This document shows positions 1 through 10,261 of a stretch of DNA of 64,000 nt, piece after piece (the stretch's first letter is position 1; each line of letters starts with the position of its first letter). The DNA lies in the NCBI RefSeq assembly GCF_018881775.1, contig NZ_JACVPR010000001.1, positions 1,564,217 through 1,628,216 on the forward strand, read 5' to 3'. The notes under the pieces were generated by a model. It did not search any database. It was not told the origin of the DNA and saw only the letters and a program-made list of their open reading frames with translations. The position numbers and the translations under genes were made by a program. This stretch comes from Polynucleobacter sp. MWH-Loch1C5 (GTDB lineage Bacteria; Pseudomonadota; Gammaproteobacteria; Burkholderiales; Burkholderiaceae).

Positions 1-1
1 C

Positions 2-877
2 CAGCTAAAGGGTAGAAAAATTGCCATGGGCATGCCGGGTAGCGGAACGCGAGTATTGGCTGAGCAATTACTCAGCTTGAATCAAATTCAGAATCAAGAA
101 GTGCAAATTATTGATCGCAATGCCAAAGATGCTCTTCATGATTTAAAAAATGGTCATTTAGATGCTGCTATTTTGGTGAGTGGCCCGCAGGCGCCTATCT
201 TGATGGATTACCTCAAGACGCCGGGCTTACAGGTGATGAGTTTTGAGCAGGCTGATGCTTATGCGCTGCGTCTACCCTTCCTTAAGAAGGTCACTGTGCC
301 GCGCGGAGTCATTGATCTACCTGCTGACTTACCCGCGAAAGATTTGCATATTTTGAGTACGCCAGCGGTGCTTGCAATACATCCTGATCTTCATCCAGCA
401 CTGATTACTCCCATTATGCGGGCGACCGAAGCGACTCTTGAGCATTTGGACTTGTTGCAAAAGGACGGGGACTTTCCCAGTGCCCAAGGTTTTTCTTGGC
501 CACATAACGCTGACGCGAGTTATTACCTCAAGACGGGACCTTCATTCTTACACCGACATTTGCCATTTTGGACAGTGGTATGGATTGAGCGAGCGATTCG
601 TTTGATCGTGCCTCTGATCGCCATTTTGATTCCGCTCATTAACATCATCCCCACTTTGATACGCATGCGTGTTGATGCATTGACTGGTGCGGTCTATAAA
701 CAACTCAGAGAGTTAGAGTTAAAGGCCTTGAAAGATTCAAATTATGTATGGCGCCATGAGTGGGATCAATTACAAGCCAAAGCCATGCGTCTTAAAGTGC
801 CCAAAAAATTCTCGGCGAACGTCTACGAGTTAAGGATGTATGTAGACATGATTCGCGAAAAACTAGAGCAACGATGA
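2..877 (+). CDS. TRAP transporter TAXI-family solute receptor with C-terminal membrane segment (5' end truncated by window)
   Basis: Frame open to window edge (QLKGRKIAMGMPGSGTRVLAEQLL...); TAXI-like periplasmic binding sequence, then hydrophobic stretch IVPLIAILIPLINIIPTLI. Confidence 0.8.
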   Translation, partial: QLKGRKIAMGMPGSGTRVLAEQLLSLNQIQNQEVQIIDRNAKDALHDLKNGHLDAAILVSGPQAPILMDYLKTPGLQVMSFEQADAYALRLPFLKKVTVPRGVIDLPADLPAKDLHILSTPAVLAIHPDLHPALITPIMRATEATLEHLDLLQKDGDFPSAQGFSWPHNADASYYLKTGPSFLHRHLPFWTVVWIERAIRLIVPLIAILIPLINIIPTLIRMRVDALTGAVYKQLRELELKALKDSNYVWRHEWDQLQAKAMRLKVPKKFSANVYELRMYVDMIREKLEQR

Positions 878-878
878 T

Positions 879-953
879 TGGTCCCGCCGACAGGAATCGA
901 ACCTGTATCTAGCGCTTAGGAGGCACTTGTTCTATCCATTGAACTACGGCGAG
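879..953 (-). tRNA. tRNA-Arg (anticodon CCT)
   Basis: Cloverleaf on minus strand: acceptor CTCGCCG/CGGCGGG, anticodon stem AGTGC/GCGCT with loop CTCCTAA, T-arm ACAGG-TTCGATT-CCTGT, encoded CCA. Confidence 0.95.
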
Positions 954-960
954 GGCGGAA

Positions 961-1095
961 TTACCAGCCACACAAGACCAGTAAGGTGTTTGCAACATCG
1001 ACCATCAGGTCGGGTTTGAGGTAAGACAAAAACACTAGACCTAGCACGAGGGCGATGCTAAGTTTGATCAGTAGAGGGCGATGCGCAGTAACCAT
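961..1095 (-). CDS. 44-aa small single-TM protein (sORF, not in ORF track)
   Basis: ATG..TAA gives MVTAHRPLLIKLSIALVLGLVFLSYLKPDLMVDVANTLLVLCGW; one hydrophobic helix; lies between the MFS gene and tRNA-Arg on the same strand. Confidence 0.55.
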   Translation of the reverse strand: MVTAHRPLLIKLSIALVLGLVFLSYLKPDLMVDVANTLLVLCGW

Positions 1096-1105
1096 AACCC
1101 TATTA

Positions 1106-2332
1106 TCACGCAGGCTGAATTGCTTTTCTAGTGATTGCTACTTCCTTAATCGGAAGGTTGATGCATGCGGCAAAGACACCCAATGCAATCGCAATCCACC
1201 AAACGATTTGATAAGAGCCTGTTTGATCAAAGATATAGCCTCCTAAATAAGCGCCCACAAAGCTACCTAACTGGTGTGAGAAAAACACAAAACCTGAGAG
1301 CATCGAGAGGTACTTAACACCAAAGACTTGGGCAACGATGGCATTGGTGAGAGGGACAGTAGACAGCCACAAGAAACCCATTAGGGCAGCAAATACATAG
1401 GTCGATAAGGGGCTAATGGGGTAGGCTAAATAGACAGTAATGACAATTGCGCGCGCGCCATAAATGAAGCTTAATAAATAACGTTTGGGGTAACGCTGAC
1501 CGAGCGCGCCGGCGACATAGGTACCAAAGACATTGAATAAGCCAACCAGTGCAAGTGCGATCGTGGCCACTTGTGCGCCACCGACAGCAGGATTAATGGT
1601 CGACATATCTTTCAGATAGGGTGCTAGGTGCACACCGATAAACACCACCTGAAAGCCACATACGAAGTAACCCAAGGTGAGTAGTTGAAAATTTCGATTT
1701 GTAAATGCTTCATGAATCGCTTCGGCCACCGTTTGTTGATGACCTTGAAGATGGTTTGCCAAAACCGGTTCTTTAACTGTCCATGCGAGCGGAATGATGA
1801 GGCTGGCCATCAGGGCGAGCAAGATCAGCGCTTCATGAACGCCAAATTGGCTAATTAAGCTTTGCTCTAGGGGGATCATCAAAAATTGGCCAAAAGATCC
1901 TGTCGCGGCCGCGACCCCCATAGCCCAGACACGCTTATTTTCAGGGACATTGCGACCGATGATGCCGTAAACCACGCTGTATGTGCAGGAGGCCAGAGAG
2001 AGTCCTAGACACAGTCCGGCAGCTAAGGTAAAGCTCAAACCGGATTCGGCAAGTGACATGCCCAATAGACCTAAGGCATAGAGTAGACCGCCCACAATCA
2101 AGACCCGATAAGCCCCAAAGCGATCGGATAAACCTCCCATCAGAGGTTGTGCCGCACCCCAAATCAAATTCTGGAGTGCGATCGCAAAAGCAAAGGTTTC
2201 ACGACCCCAGCCATTCTCTTGAGTAATCGGTAGATTAAATAGACCAAACCCATGCCTGATGCCCATCGATAGGGTCACAATCAAGCCACCGACTAATAAG
2301 ACCCTTAAAAGACTTAAACGCTGAGTATTCAT
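1106..2332 (-). CDS. MFS transporter
   Basis: 408 aa, about 12 hydrophobic segments; typical MFS N-terminal region (GGLSDRFGAYRVLIVG). Confidence 0.9.
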   Translation of the reverse strand: MNTQRLSLLRVLLVGGLIVTLSMGIRHGFGLFNLPITQENGWGRETFAFAIALQNLIWGAAQPLMGGLSDRFGAYRVLIVGGLLYALGLLGMSLAESGLSFTLAAGLCLGLSLASCTYSVVYGIIGRNVPENKRVWAMGVAAATGSFGQFLMIPLEQSLISQFGVHEALILLALMASLIIPLAWTVKEPVLANHLQGHQQTVAEAIHEAFTNRNFQLLTLGYFVCGFQVVFIGVHLAPYLKDMSTINPAVGGAQVATIALALVGLFNVFGTYVAGALGQRYPKRYLLSFIYGARAIVITVYLAYPISPLSTYVFAALMGFLWLSTVPLTNAIVAQVFGVKYLSMLSGFVFFSHQLGSFVGAYLGGYIFDQTGSYQIVWWIAIALGVFAACINLPIKEVAITRKAIQPA

Positions 2333-3564
2333 AATCGGCGACCTCCGATAATGCCCAAAGCTTCAAGGTGGGCAATCTTTGCATCATCCATCCCCAGATC
2401 CTTTTGCAGGATTTCTCGAGTATGCTCGCCCAAGAGTGGGGGAGCTGATCTTTCTACCACGGGTGTTTTAGATAAACGCATAGGGCTGCGTACGAGGGGG
2501 ACTTGCCCGGCGAGCGGGTGCGTTAGGGTCATTTTGAGACCCCGGGCCTGAACCTGTTCATTCTCAAACACTTCTTGAAAATTATTGATGGGACCGCAAG
2601 GCACACCGGCCGCCTCTAGGAGGCTAATCCACTCTTGTTTGGTTTTTTGTGCCACCATACTTTGCAGTAAGGGCACCAGTAGCTCACGATGAGTGACGCG
2701 ATCTGGATTGCTTGCAAAACGTGGATCATCAGCGAGCATGGCTTGGCCGCCAGCCTCTACAAAGTGTCTAAATTGGCTATCGTTACCAGTGGCAACAATA
2801 ATCCAACCATCGCTGGCTCTAAAGGTTTGATAGGGCACGATATTGGGGCTTGCATTGCCCCAGCTTTTCGGCGGGACACCGCTAATGAGATAGTTGCTGG
2901 CCACATTAGCCATCGTGGCGACTTGCACATCTAAGAGGGCTAGATCAATCGCTTGACCTTCGCCAGTTTGATCACGATGAATCAGTGCTGCCAGAATTGC
3001 AGAAGTGGCATACATGCCTGTGAAGATATCAGCAATCGCTACACCCGCCTTTTGCGGACCGCCCCCGGGTAAGTCTTCGCGTTCGCCGGTAACGCTCATG
3101 AAGCCGCCCATTCCTTGCACAATAAAGTCATAACCGGCTCTGTGGGCGTAGGGCCCAGTTTGCCCAAAGCCGGTAATCGAGCAATAGATTAGATCGGGTT
3201 TGATCGCTTTCAGGCTGTCATAGTCCAAACCATACTTTTTGAGCTGTCCCACTTTGTAGTTTTCAATCACCACATCACAGGTTTTGACCAGTTCTCGAAT
3301 AATGGCCTGGCCCTCTGGGTGGGCAATATCTAGAGTTATCGAGCGTTTATTACGATTGATTGCTAAGTAATACGCTGCTTCAGAAGTTTCCTGACCCTGC
3401 TCATCTTTGAGAAAGGGAGGCCCCCAGTGACGCGTATCGTCGCCACTCTCGGGTCGTTCCACTTTAATCACATCGGCCCCTAAATCCGCTAGATTTTGCG
3501 TGCACCACGGGCCTGCCAGCACGCGGCTGAGATCTAAAATTTTTAGATGTGAAAGTGCGCTCAT
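2329..3564 (-). CDS. CaiB/BaiF family (formyl-CoA-transferase-like) CoA transferase
   Basis: LKILDLSRVLAGPWCTQNLADLGADVIKVERPESGDDTR is the class III CoA-transferase N-terminus; overlaps the MFS gene by 4 nt. Confidence 0.93.
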   Translation of the reverse strand: MSALSHLKILDLSRVLAGPWCTQNLADLGADVIKVERPESGDDTRHWGPPFLKDEQGQETSEAAYYLAINRNKRSITLDIAHPEGQAIIRELVKTCDVVIENYKVGQLKKYGLDYDSLKAIKPDLIYCSITGFGQTGPYAHRAGYDFIVQGMGGFMSVTGEREDLPGGGPQKAGVAIADIFTGMYATSAILAALIHRDQTGEGQAIDLALLDVQVATMANVASNYLISGVPPKSWGNASPNIVPYQTFRASDGWIIVATGNDSQFRHFVEAGGQAMLADDPRFASNPDRVTHRELLVPLLQSMVAQKTKQEWISLLEAAGVPCGPINNFQEVFENEQVQARGLKMTLTHPLAGQVPLVRSPMRLSKTPVVERSAPPLLGEHTREILQKDLGMDDAKIAHLEALGIIGGRRL

Positions 3565-3601
3565 AGGAGTTCATTGTCGCATGTGGCTACAATTTAGCGC
3601 C

Positions 3602-5593
3602 ATGGCTACAAAAAAATCAGATCAATACAGTGAATCGTCGATTAAGGTCCTCAAAGGCCTTGAACCCGTTAAACAGCGTCCGGGTATGTATACCCGCACG
3701 GATAATCCTCTACACATGATTCAAGAGGTCATCGATAACGCCTCGGATGAGGCGCTCGGTGGCTACGGCAAACACATCATGGTGACCTTACACACCGATG
3801 GCAGCGTCAGTGTGGAAGATGATGGACGTGGTATTCCGGTGGGCATCCACCCGGAGGAAAAGCGCCCGGTCGTCGAGCTTGTATTTACCCAATTACACGC
3901 GGGTGGTAAGTTCGAAAAGGGCTCTGGCGGTGCTTATGCCTTCTCAGGGGGCTTACACGGGGTGGGCGTGTCAGTCACGAACGCACTCTCAAAGCGTCTT
4001 GAAGTGACCGTTTGGCGTGATAAGCAAGTCTCACAGCTCGCCTTTGAGCATGGTTTTGTGGTCGAGCCGCTAAAGTCTAAAGCGGCGCCAGCGGGGGAAA
4101 AAACCAACGGCACACGTGTAAGAGCTTGGCCAGAGGGCAAGTACTTTGATAGTGCCCATATTCCCCTTGCAGAGTTGCAAAGGCTTTTGCGTTCCAAAGC
4201 TGTCTTACTCCCTGGCGTCAAAGTTACGCTCATTCAGGAAAAAGGTGGGGAACCTCAATCGTGGCTCTATACCCAAGGTCTCAAAGGCTATCTTGATGAA
4301 GCGATGGCGCAAGGTGGGCATAGTGCTGTAGTCATTCCAGCCTTTGATGGAGAACATTTTGCTGATCCTGAGCGCGCAGGTGAAGATAGTTTTGCCGAAG
4401 GTGAGGGTGCAAGTTGGGTGGTTGCCTGGACGGAAGAAGGCAGCCCAGTGCGTGAGAGTTATGTGAACTTGATACCAACACCGGCAGGTGGCACCCACGA
4501 AAGTGGTTTGCGCGAAGGTCTTTTTAATGCTGTGAAATCATTTATTGAAATTCATGCTTTGCAGCCCAAGGGCGTCAAGCTCATGCCAGAAGATGTTTTT
4601 GCAAGAGCTTCTTTTGTTTTATCAGCGAAAGTTTTGGATCCACAATTTCAGGGGCAAATCAAAGAGCGTCTCAATTCTAGAGATGCAGTTCGCCTCGTTT
4701 CGGGCTTTGTGAAGTCTGCTCTCGATTTGTGGCTGAACCAACATGTCGACTACGGTAAGAAACTCGCGGAACTAGTCATTAAGCAAGCTCAAGCCAGAAC
4801 GCGGGCGGGGCAGAAGATTGAAAAGAAAAAATCTTCAGGGGTCGCGGTTTTACCCGGCAAGCTCACTGATTGCGAGAGCGAAGATATTGCGATCAATGAG
4901 ATTTTCTTGGTTGAGGGTGACTCGGCCGGAGGATCGGCCAAAATGGGTCGTAATAAGGAATACCAAGCCATATTGCCTTTGCGCGGCAAAGTCCTGAACA
5001 CTTGGGAAACTGAGCGTGATCGCTTATTTGCTAATAATGAGGTCCACGATATTGCTGTGGCGATTGGTGTTGATCCACACGGTGAGCATGATGAGCCGGA
5101 TTTGAGCAATTTACGCTACGGCAAGATCTGTATCTTGTCAGATGCGGACGTAGATGGTGCCCACATTCAGGTCTTATTGCTGACCTTATTTTTCAAACAC
5201 TTTCCAAAGTTGATGGAGCGTGGTCATGTGTATATTGCGCGACCACCGCTGTATCGAGTCGATGCGCCCGCCCGTGGCAAAAAACCTGCGCAAAAGATTT
5301 ACGCCCTGGATGAAGCTGAATTACGTGCTATTGAAGACAAACTACGTAAAGATGGTGTACGTGAGGGCAGTTGGCAGATTAGTCGCTTTAAGGGCTTAGG
5401 TGAAATGAGTGCTGAGCAATTGTGGGATACCACCCTGAACCCGGACACACGCCGTCTGCTGCCCGTCACTACAGGTGAGATTGAGTTGACTGAAACCGTC
5501 AAGACCATGGATATGCTCATGGGTAAATCAGAGTCGGGCGCCAGACGCACATGGCTTGAAGAGCGCGGTAATGAAGTTGAAGCTGATATTTAA
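3602..5593 (+). CDS. parE: DNA topoisomerase IV subunit B
   Basis: GHKL/TOPRIM type II topoisomerase B: ...LKGLEPVKQRPGMYTRTDNPLHMIQEVIDNASDEAL..., EGDSAGGSAKMGRN. ATG at 3602 preferred over the tracked 3500 start. Confidence 0.95.
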   Translation: MATKKSDQYSESSIKVLKGLEPVKQRPGMYTRTDNPLHMIQEVIDNASDEALGGYGKHIMVTLHTDGSVSVEDDGRGIPVGIHPEEKRPVVELVFTQLHAGGKFEKGSGGAYAFSGGLHGVGVSVTNALSKRLEVTVWRDKQVSQLAFEHGFVVEPLKSKAAPAGEKTNGTRVRAWPEGKYFDSAHIPLAELQRLLRSKAVLLPGVKVTLIQEKGGEPQSWLYTQGLKGYLDEAMAQGGHSAVVIPAFDGEHFADPERAGEDSFAEGEGASWVVAWTEEGSPVRESYVNLIPTPAGGTHESGLREGLFNAVKSFIEIHALQPKGVKLMPEDVFARASFVLSAKVLDPQFQGQIKERLNSRDAVRLVSGFVKSALDLWLNQHVDYGKKLAELVIKQAQARTRAGQKIEKKKSSGVAVLPGKLTDCESEDIAINEIFLVEGDSAGGSAKMGRNKEYQAILPLRGKVLNTWETERDRLFANNEVHDIAVAIGVDPHGEHDEPDLSNLRYGKICILSDADVDGAHIQVLLLTLFFKHFPKLMERGHVYIARPPLYRVDAPARGKKPAQKIYALDEAELRAIEDKLRKDGVREGSWQISRFKGLGEMSAEQLWDTTLNPDTRRLLPVTTGEIELTETVKTMDMLMGKSESGARRTWLEERGNEVEADI

Positions 5594-5611
5594 AGAAATG
5601 GTTTTGAGTCT

Positions 5612-7993
5612 ATGAGTAAAAAGAAAAACCCGCACAGCCAAGAACCAGATCTGTTTGCGGATATGCCACAAGCCACTGAAGATGCGCCACGGGCGGTTGT
5701 AAAAACAGAGGAGTTGGATTCTCTGACTTTAGCCACCTATGCTGAGCGTGCTTATCTAGACTATGCCATCAGTGTTGTCAAAGGACGTGCCTTGCCTGAA
5801 GTGGCAGATGGTCAAAAACCGGTCCAGCGACGCATCTTGTTTGCCATGAATGAGATGAACTTGCGTGCTGATGCAAAGCCCGTCAAGAGTGCGCGAGTGG
5901 TGGGTGATGTCTTGGGTAAGTTTCATCCCCACGGAGATCAGTCTGCCTATGACGCCTTAGTTCGTTTGGCTCAAGACTTTAGTTTGCGCTACCCCTTGAT
6001 TGATGGCCAGGGTAACTTTGGCTCTAGAGATGGGGATGGTGCAGCGGCGATGCGTTATACCGAAGCACGTTTAACGAAAATCGCTGGTCTCTTACTCGAT
6101 GAAATTGACCAAGGTACGGTCGATTTCATTCCCAACTACGATGGATCCATGGAAGAGCCCAAGCTCTTGCCAGCCCGTTTGCCATTTGTACTGCTCAATG
6201 GTGCGTCAGGTATTGCAGTAGGTATGGCTACTGAGATTCCTTCGCATAATCTCAAAGAGATTGCGAGTGCGGCGATAGCGCTCATCAAAAATCCCAAGTT
6301 AACGCATGATGAGTTAATGACCTATGTGCCAGGACCTGATTTTCCGGGTGGCGCACAAATTATTTCTGCGCCTTCTGAAATCTCAGAGATATACAAGACT
6401 GGTCGAGGTAGTCTTAAAGTCAGAGCGCGCTGGGTGATTGAGGAGTTGGCGCGCGCCCAATGGCAATTGGTAGTCACTGAGTTACCGCCAGCGACTTCTG
6501 CGCAAAAAGTCTTGCAAGAAATTGAAGAGTTAACCAATCCTAAGGTGAAGGTCGGTAAGAAAACCCTCACCGCTGAACAAAATAACCTCAAACAAACTGT
6601 TCTTTCCTTACTCGATAGCGTACGTGACGAGTCTAGTAAGGATGCTGCAGTCCGTTTGGTCTTTGAGCCCAAGACCAAGAATGTTGATGTTAATGAATTC
6701 GTCACCATGCTCTTGGCGCATACCTCTTTAGAGTCTAATGCTCCGATTAACCTTGTGATGATTGGTAATGATGGTCGTCCAAGGCAAAAGGGTTTGCAAG
6801 AAATCATCAGTGAGTGGATTGAGTTCCGTGTAGTGACGGTCACACGTCGCACGCAGCATCGTCTTGGTAAGGTGAATGACCGGATGCATATTTTGGAAGG
6901 TCGTCAAACGATTCTTCTGAATATCGATAAGGTCATCAAAATTATCCGTGGTAGTGATGAGCCCAAGCCTGAGCTTATTAAAGCCTTTAAGTTATCCGAT
7001 CGCCAAGCTGAAGATATTCTTGAGATTCGCTTACGCCAGTTGGCCCGTCTGGAGGCGATCAAAATTGAGCAAGAGCTTGCTGAATTAAAGACTGAAAAAG
7101 ACGAATTGGAAGGTTTGTTGGCCAGCGATGCGCAAATGCGCAAACGCATCATCAAAGAAATCGAAACCGATATGAAGAGTTTCGGTGATGAGCGTCGCAC
7201 TGTGATTCAGGAAGAAAAGAAAGCAGTTGCCGAGGCGAAGGTGATTGATGAGCCAGTCACTGTGATTATCTCTGCGCGTGGTTGGGTCAGGGCTCGTCAG
7301 GGTCATGGGCACGATGCGCAGCAGTTCACGTTTAAGGCGGGTGATGCCATGTATGGCACTTACGAGTGCCGCACAACCGATGTGGTCTTGGGCTTAGGTA
7401 GTAATGGCCGAGTCTATACGGTGCCTGTATCTGAGTTACCTGGGGCTCGTGGGGACGGTTCACCCCTGACCAGTTTTGTTAATTTGGCAGCAGGTACGCA
7501 GATGGTGGCCTACTATGCAGGTCACGCAGATGATTTGGTCTTGATCGCGATGCGCTCTGGCAATGGCTTCTTGGCAAATGTGGCTGATATGACCACACGT
7601 AACAAGGCTGGTAAGGCGTTTGTGGGGGTTGATGCCAAATTTGCTCCAGGAGATGCGCCCTTGATGCCTGCCAAGATTTCTGCAGGGATGCGTGCGGTCG
7701 CTTGTTTGTCTGAGCAGGGACGTCTGCTTGTCTTCCCCTTGGATGAGCTCAAGCGTTTACCGACCGGTGGTAAGGGGGTTATCTTGATGGAGTTGGAGAA
7801 AAATGAAAAGCTCCAAGCCGCCATTGCAGTAGACGATCGCGGTGCTGTGATGAGTGGCGCGGGTCGGGCAGGTAAGCCGACTGAAGTGGAGCTCGATGCG
7901 AAGATTCTCAAGTCATTTACGACGCACCGAGCCCGTAAAGGCCATGCCCTAGAGCCTAAGCTTAAAGATGCTAAATTGCTAGCCATTCTCTAG
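5612..7993 (+). CDS. parC: DNA topoisomerase IV subunit A
   Basis: [33 protein letters not shown]...[21 protein letters not shown]; directly follows parE. Confidence 0.95.
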   Translation: MSKKKNPHSQEPDLFADMPQATEDAPRAVVKTEELDSLTLATYAERAYLDYAISVVKGRALPEVADGQKPVQRRILFAMNEMNLRADAKPVKSARVVGDVLGKFHPHGDQSAYDALVRLAQDFSLRYPLIDGQGNFGSRDGDGAAAMRYTEARLTKIAGLLLDEIDQGTVDFIPNYDGSMEEPKLLPARLPFVLLNGASGIAVGMATEIPSHNLKEIASAAIALIKNPKLTHDELMTYVPGPDFPGGAQIISAPSEISEIYKTGRGSLKVRARWVIEELARAQWQLVVTELPPATSAQKVLQEIEELTNPKVKVGKKTLTAEQNNLKQTVLSLLDSVRDESSKDAAVRLVFEPKTKNVDVNEFVTMLLAHTSLESNAPINLVMIGNDGRPRQKGLQEIISEWIEFRVVTVTRRTQHRLGKVNDRMHILEGRQTILLNIDKVIKIIRGSDEPKPELIKAFKLSDRQAEDILEIRLRQLARLEAIKIEQELAELKTEKDELEGLLASDAQMRKRIIKEIETDMKSFGDERRTVIQEEKKAVAEAKVIDEPVTVIISARGWVRARQGHGHDAQQFTFKAGDAMYGTYECRTTDVVLGLGSNGRVYTVPVSELPGARGDGSPLTSFVNLAAGTQMVAYYAGHADDLVLIAMRSGNGFLANVADMTTRNKAGKAFVGVDAKFAPGDAPLMPAKISAGMRAVACLSEQGRLLVFPLDELKRLPTGGKGVILMELEKNEKLQAAIAVDDRGAVMSGAGRAGKPTEVELDAKILKSFTTHRARKGHALEPKLKDAKLLAIL

Positions 7994-8011
7994 TTGAAAT
8001 CGCTAGCCTAT

Positions 8012-8039
8012 AAAAAATCCCGCAAGCGCGGGATTTTTT
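8012..8039. terminator. Bidirectional intrinsic terminator between parC and ridA-like gene
   Basis: Perfect stem AAAAAATCCCGC-AAGC-GCGGGATTTTTT. Confidence 0.92.
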
Positions 8040-8075
8040 GTTAATCGTCAAAAGACTGAAAAAGTGCTTGAAAAC

Positions 8076-8534
8076 TTATTCGACTTCGGCGATCAACTCA
8101 ATTTCAACACAAGCTCCGAGTGGTATTTGGGCAACACCAAAAGCGCTGCGCGCATGTTTACCGGCTTCACCAAACACTTCAAATAAAAGTTCAGAGCAAC
8201 CATTGGTGACTAAGTGATGTTCGGTAAATTCCTGCGTGGAGTTCACCAGACTCATGACTTTGACAATGCGCTTGACGCGGTCCAGATTGCCCAAATGAGC
8301 TTGCATGGTGGCCATCAGATCAATGGCAATACTACGCGCTGCCACCTGGCCTTCAGGGGTTGTCATGGTAAGACCTAATTTGCCGACCCAAGGTTTGCCG
8401 TCTTTTTTTGCAATATGACCTGATAAAAAGAGAGTCTTACCCGTTTGGGCTGACATCACATAGGCGGCTGCTGGCGCGCCAGCAGCGGGTAGGGTGATGT
8501 TTAATTCGGCTAAGCGTTGTGCAATTTTGGACAT
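8076..8534 (-). CDS. RidA family (YjgF/YER057c/UK114) protein
   Basis: YVMSAQTGKTLFLSGHIAKKDGKPWVGKLG...RSAFGVAQIPLGACVEIELIAEV. Confidence 0.92.
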   Translation of the reverse strand: MSKIAQRLAELNITLPAAGAPAAAYVMSAQTGKTLFLSGHIAKKDGKPWVGKLGLTMTTPEGQVAARSIAIDLMATMQAHLGNLDRVKRIVKVMSLVNSTQEFTEHHLVTNGCSELLFEVFGEAGKHARSAFGVAQIPLGACVEIELIAEVE

Positions 8535-8725
8535 AATTTTCTCGTTAGATAGAAGTGCTTTGAAGCCGAAATTGTAAACACCTTGAATACATTCCTGAAA
8601 AACTCTCCTATCAGGGTGTAATTACTTAAAAATGTCACAAAAATGGCTCGGAAAAATGAATTTCTTGGGTATCTTGCGCTATACTCGCAACGCAGATTTT
8701 TGATCTAACTCAATATTTGGTCACT

Positions 8726-9076
8726 ATGAAAAAACTACTAACTGTTGCGATTGCGGCTGCTGCTCTAGCAGGTACCGCTCAAGCCCAAACTATTCAAGGC
8801 AATGCTAAAGCTGCTGAAGCTAAAGTGGCCATGTGTATTGGCTGCCATGCCATTCCAGGTTACCGCGTTGCTTATCCAGAAATCTATTCTGTCCCAATGC
8901 TAGGTGGCCAAAGTGCGCCTTACATTGTGGCTGCTTTGCAAGCTTACAAGAAGGGCGAGCGTAAGCATCCAACGATGCGCGCGATTGCCGGTAGCTTGAG
9001 CGATCAAGATATGGCTGATATTGCTGAGTATTACTCTGCTCAGACTCCAGCCACTCCAATGAACAAATTGAAGTAA
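8726..9076 (+). CDS. Periplasmic c-type cytochrome (class I)
   Basis: Signal peptide plus CIGCH haem motif; ATG at 8726 preferred to TTG 8717. Confidence 0.88.
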   Translation: MKKLLTVAIAAAALAGTAQAQTIQGNAKAAEAKVAMCIGCHAIPGYRVAYPEIYSVPMLGGQSAPYIVAALQAYKKGERKHPTMRAIAGSLSDQDMADIAEYYSAQTPATPMNKLK

Positions 9077-9089
9077 GCGAGGGGAAATT

Positions 9090-9431
9090 ATGAAACGTAT
9101 CGTTCTAGCATTGGCTCTCGCAGGTATTTCATTTACAGCCGCAGCCGGTGATGTTAAGCGTGGTGGTGAATTGGTCAATAAAAGTGGCTGTATCGCCTGT
9201 CACGGTGAGGGCTTAAACAAACCTATCGCCCCTGAATATCCTAAGTTGGCTGGTCAATATGCGGATTACCTTTACTATGCATTGAAGGCCTATAAGGTCA
9301 CCAATAACCCGAATATCGGTCGCAGTAATGCCATCATGGCTGCTCAGGTGACTCAGTTTACGGACAAAGACTTGCGTGATATGGCCGCTTATATGGCTAG
9401 CCTGCCAGGCAACTTGGTCATGAAAAAATAA
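9090..9431 (+). CDS. Periplasmic c-type cytochrome (class I)
   Basis: Signal peptide MKRIVLALALAGISFTAAAG; CIACH haem motif. Confidence 0.88.
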   Translation: MKRIVLALALAGISFTAAAGDVKRGGELVNKSGCIACHGEGLNKPIAPEYPKLAGQYADYLYYALKAYKVTNNPNIGRSNAIMAAQVTQFTDKDLRDMAAYMASLPGNLVMKK

Positions 9432-9447
9432 GTTGCTAGATGACTTG

Positions 9448-9473
9448 AAAAAGGCTGCTTAGGCAGCCTTTTT
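9448..9473. terminator. Intrinsic terminator after tandem cytochrome genes
   Basis: AAAAAGGCTGC-TTAG-GCAGCCTTTTT. Confidence 0.9.
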
Positions 9474-9522
9474 AGTCATAAAAAACAGTAACTTAAGTTA
9501 TTTATCTAGAAATTACTTTGAC

Positions 9523-10167
9523 TTATTTGGCGGCCAATTGACCTTGTAAAAGGTGTTCTTTCATGAGTTTTTCTGCCTTTTCTCCGTCTCGTGCGAGGAG
9601 GGCGGCTAGAATCTTCCGGTGTTCTAAAAGCGAGTTTTCAAGTCGCCCCCGTTTACTAAGGGAGTCCCGTCTTTGAAGCTTTAGAACTTTACGAAGGTCA
9701 TTGATGACGTTTCTCATCCATTGGTTAGCGCAAATGTCTTGAATTTTGTCGTGGAAAGACTGGTTAATCGCAAAAAATAGGTCTAGATCTCGATCTGCTG
9801 CAGCTCGTTCCAGTTTTAAGTGGATGGAATCTAGCTCTTCCAGTTGTTTTTCAGATGCCTTTTGCGCTGTTTCACGGCAGGCTTGACCCTCGAGGAGGGC
9901 TAGAACCGTAAAAATCTGACTTAGATCTGCCTTGGAGACTTCCGTGACATAGGCGCCACGCCGCATCCTCATCGTAATTAAGCCTTCTGCGGCCAAAACC
10001 TTAATCGCTTCACGCATCGGGGTGCGGCTAATGCCATATTGGATAGCCAAGGCCTGTTCATCGATCCAGGCGCCTGGTTCGAGTTCATGCGAAAAGATGC
10101 TATTTCGCAATCTTTCTGCGACTTCCTCGTACAATGGCTTAGGCGTTAATAAATTTTTTGCATTCAT
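9523..10167 (-). CDS. GntR family (FadR/FCD-type) transcriptional regulator
   Basis: N-terminal w[57 protein letters not shown]; all-alpha FCD-like C-terminus. Confidence 0.9.
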   Translation of the reverse strand: MNAKNLLTPKPLYEEVAERLRNSIFSHELEPGAWIDEQALAIQYGISRTPMREAIKVLAAEGLITMRMRRGAYVTEVSKADLSQIFTVLALLEGQACRETAQKASEKQLEELDSIHLKLERAAADRDLDLFFAINQSFHDKIQDICANQWMRNVINDLRKVLKLQRRDSLSKRGRLENSLLEHRKILAALLARDGEKAEKLMKEHLLQGQLAAK

Positions 10168-10180
10168 AATTATGAATGCA
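10159..10180. promoter_or_regulatory. Candidate GntR operator, 22-bp perfect palindrome
   Basis: TGCATTCATAA|TTATGAATGCA spans the gntR start codon, between gntR and the divergent methylmalonyl-CoA operon. Confidence 0.65.
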
Positions 10181-10261
10181 TTAGAATCAATTTGTCAGGT
10201 TTTTGTCAAGCCTTTTGGGTTCAATTACATACTATTGATAGCAGTCATTAAGGGAGTGGGA

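Noticed and set aside
879-953. tRNA-Arg as a genomic island attachment site
   Set aside because: No integrase, no direct repeat of the tRNA 3' end seen, and flanking genes look ancestral.
1055-1246. 63-aa + strand ORF overlapping the MFS 3' end
   Set aside because: Overlaps MFS and the more plausible minus-strand sORF; no domain-like pattern.
3500-3601. N-terminal extension of parE in the ORF track
   Set aside because: Extension is antisense to the CoA-transferase start; conserved ParE sequence begins at the ATG at 3602.
10022-10261. N-terminal extension of methylmalonyl-CoA mutase in the ORF track
   Set aside because: Runs antisense through gntR; good RBS and conserved start at 10262.
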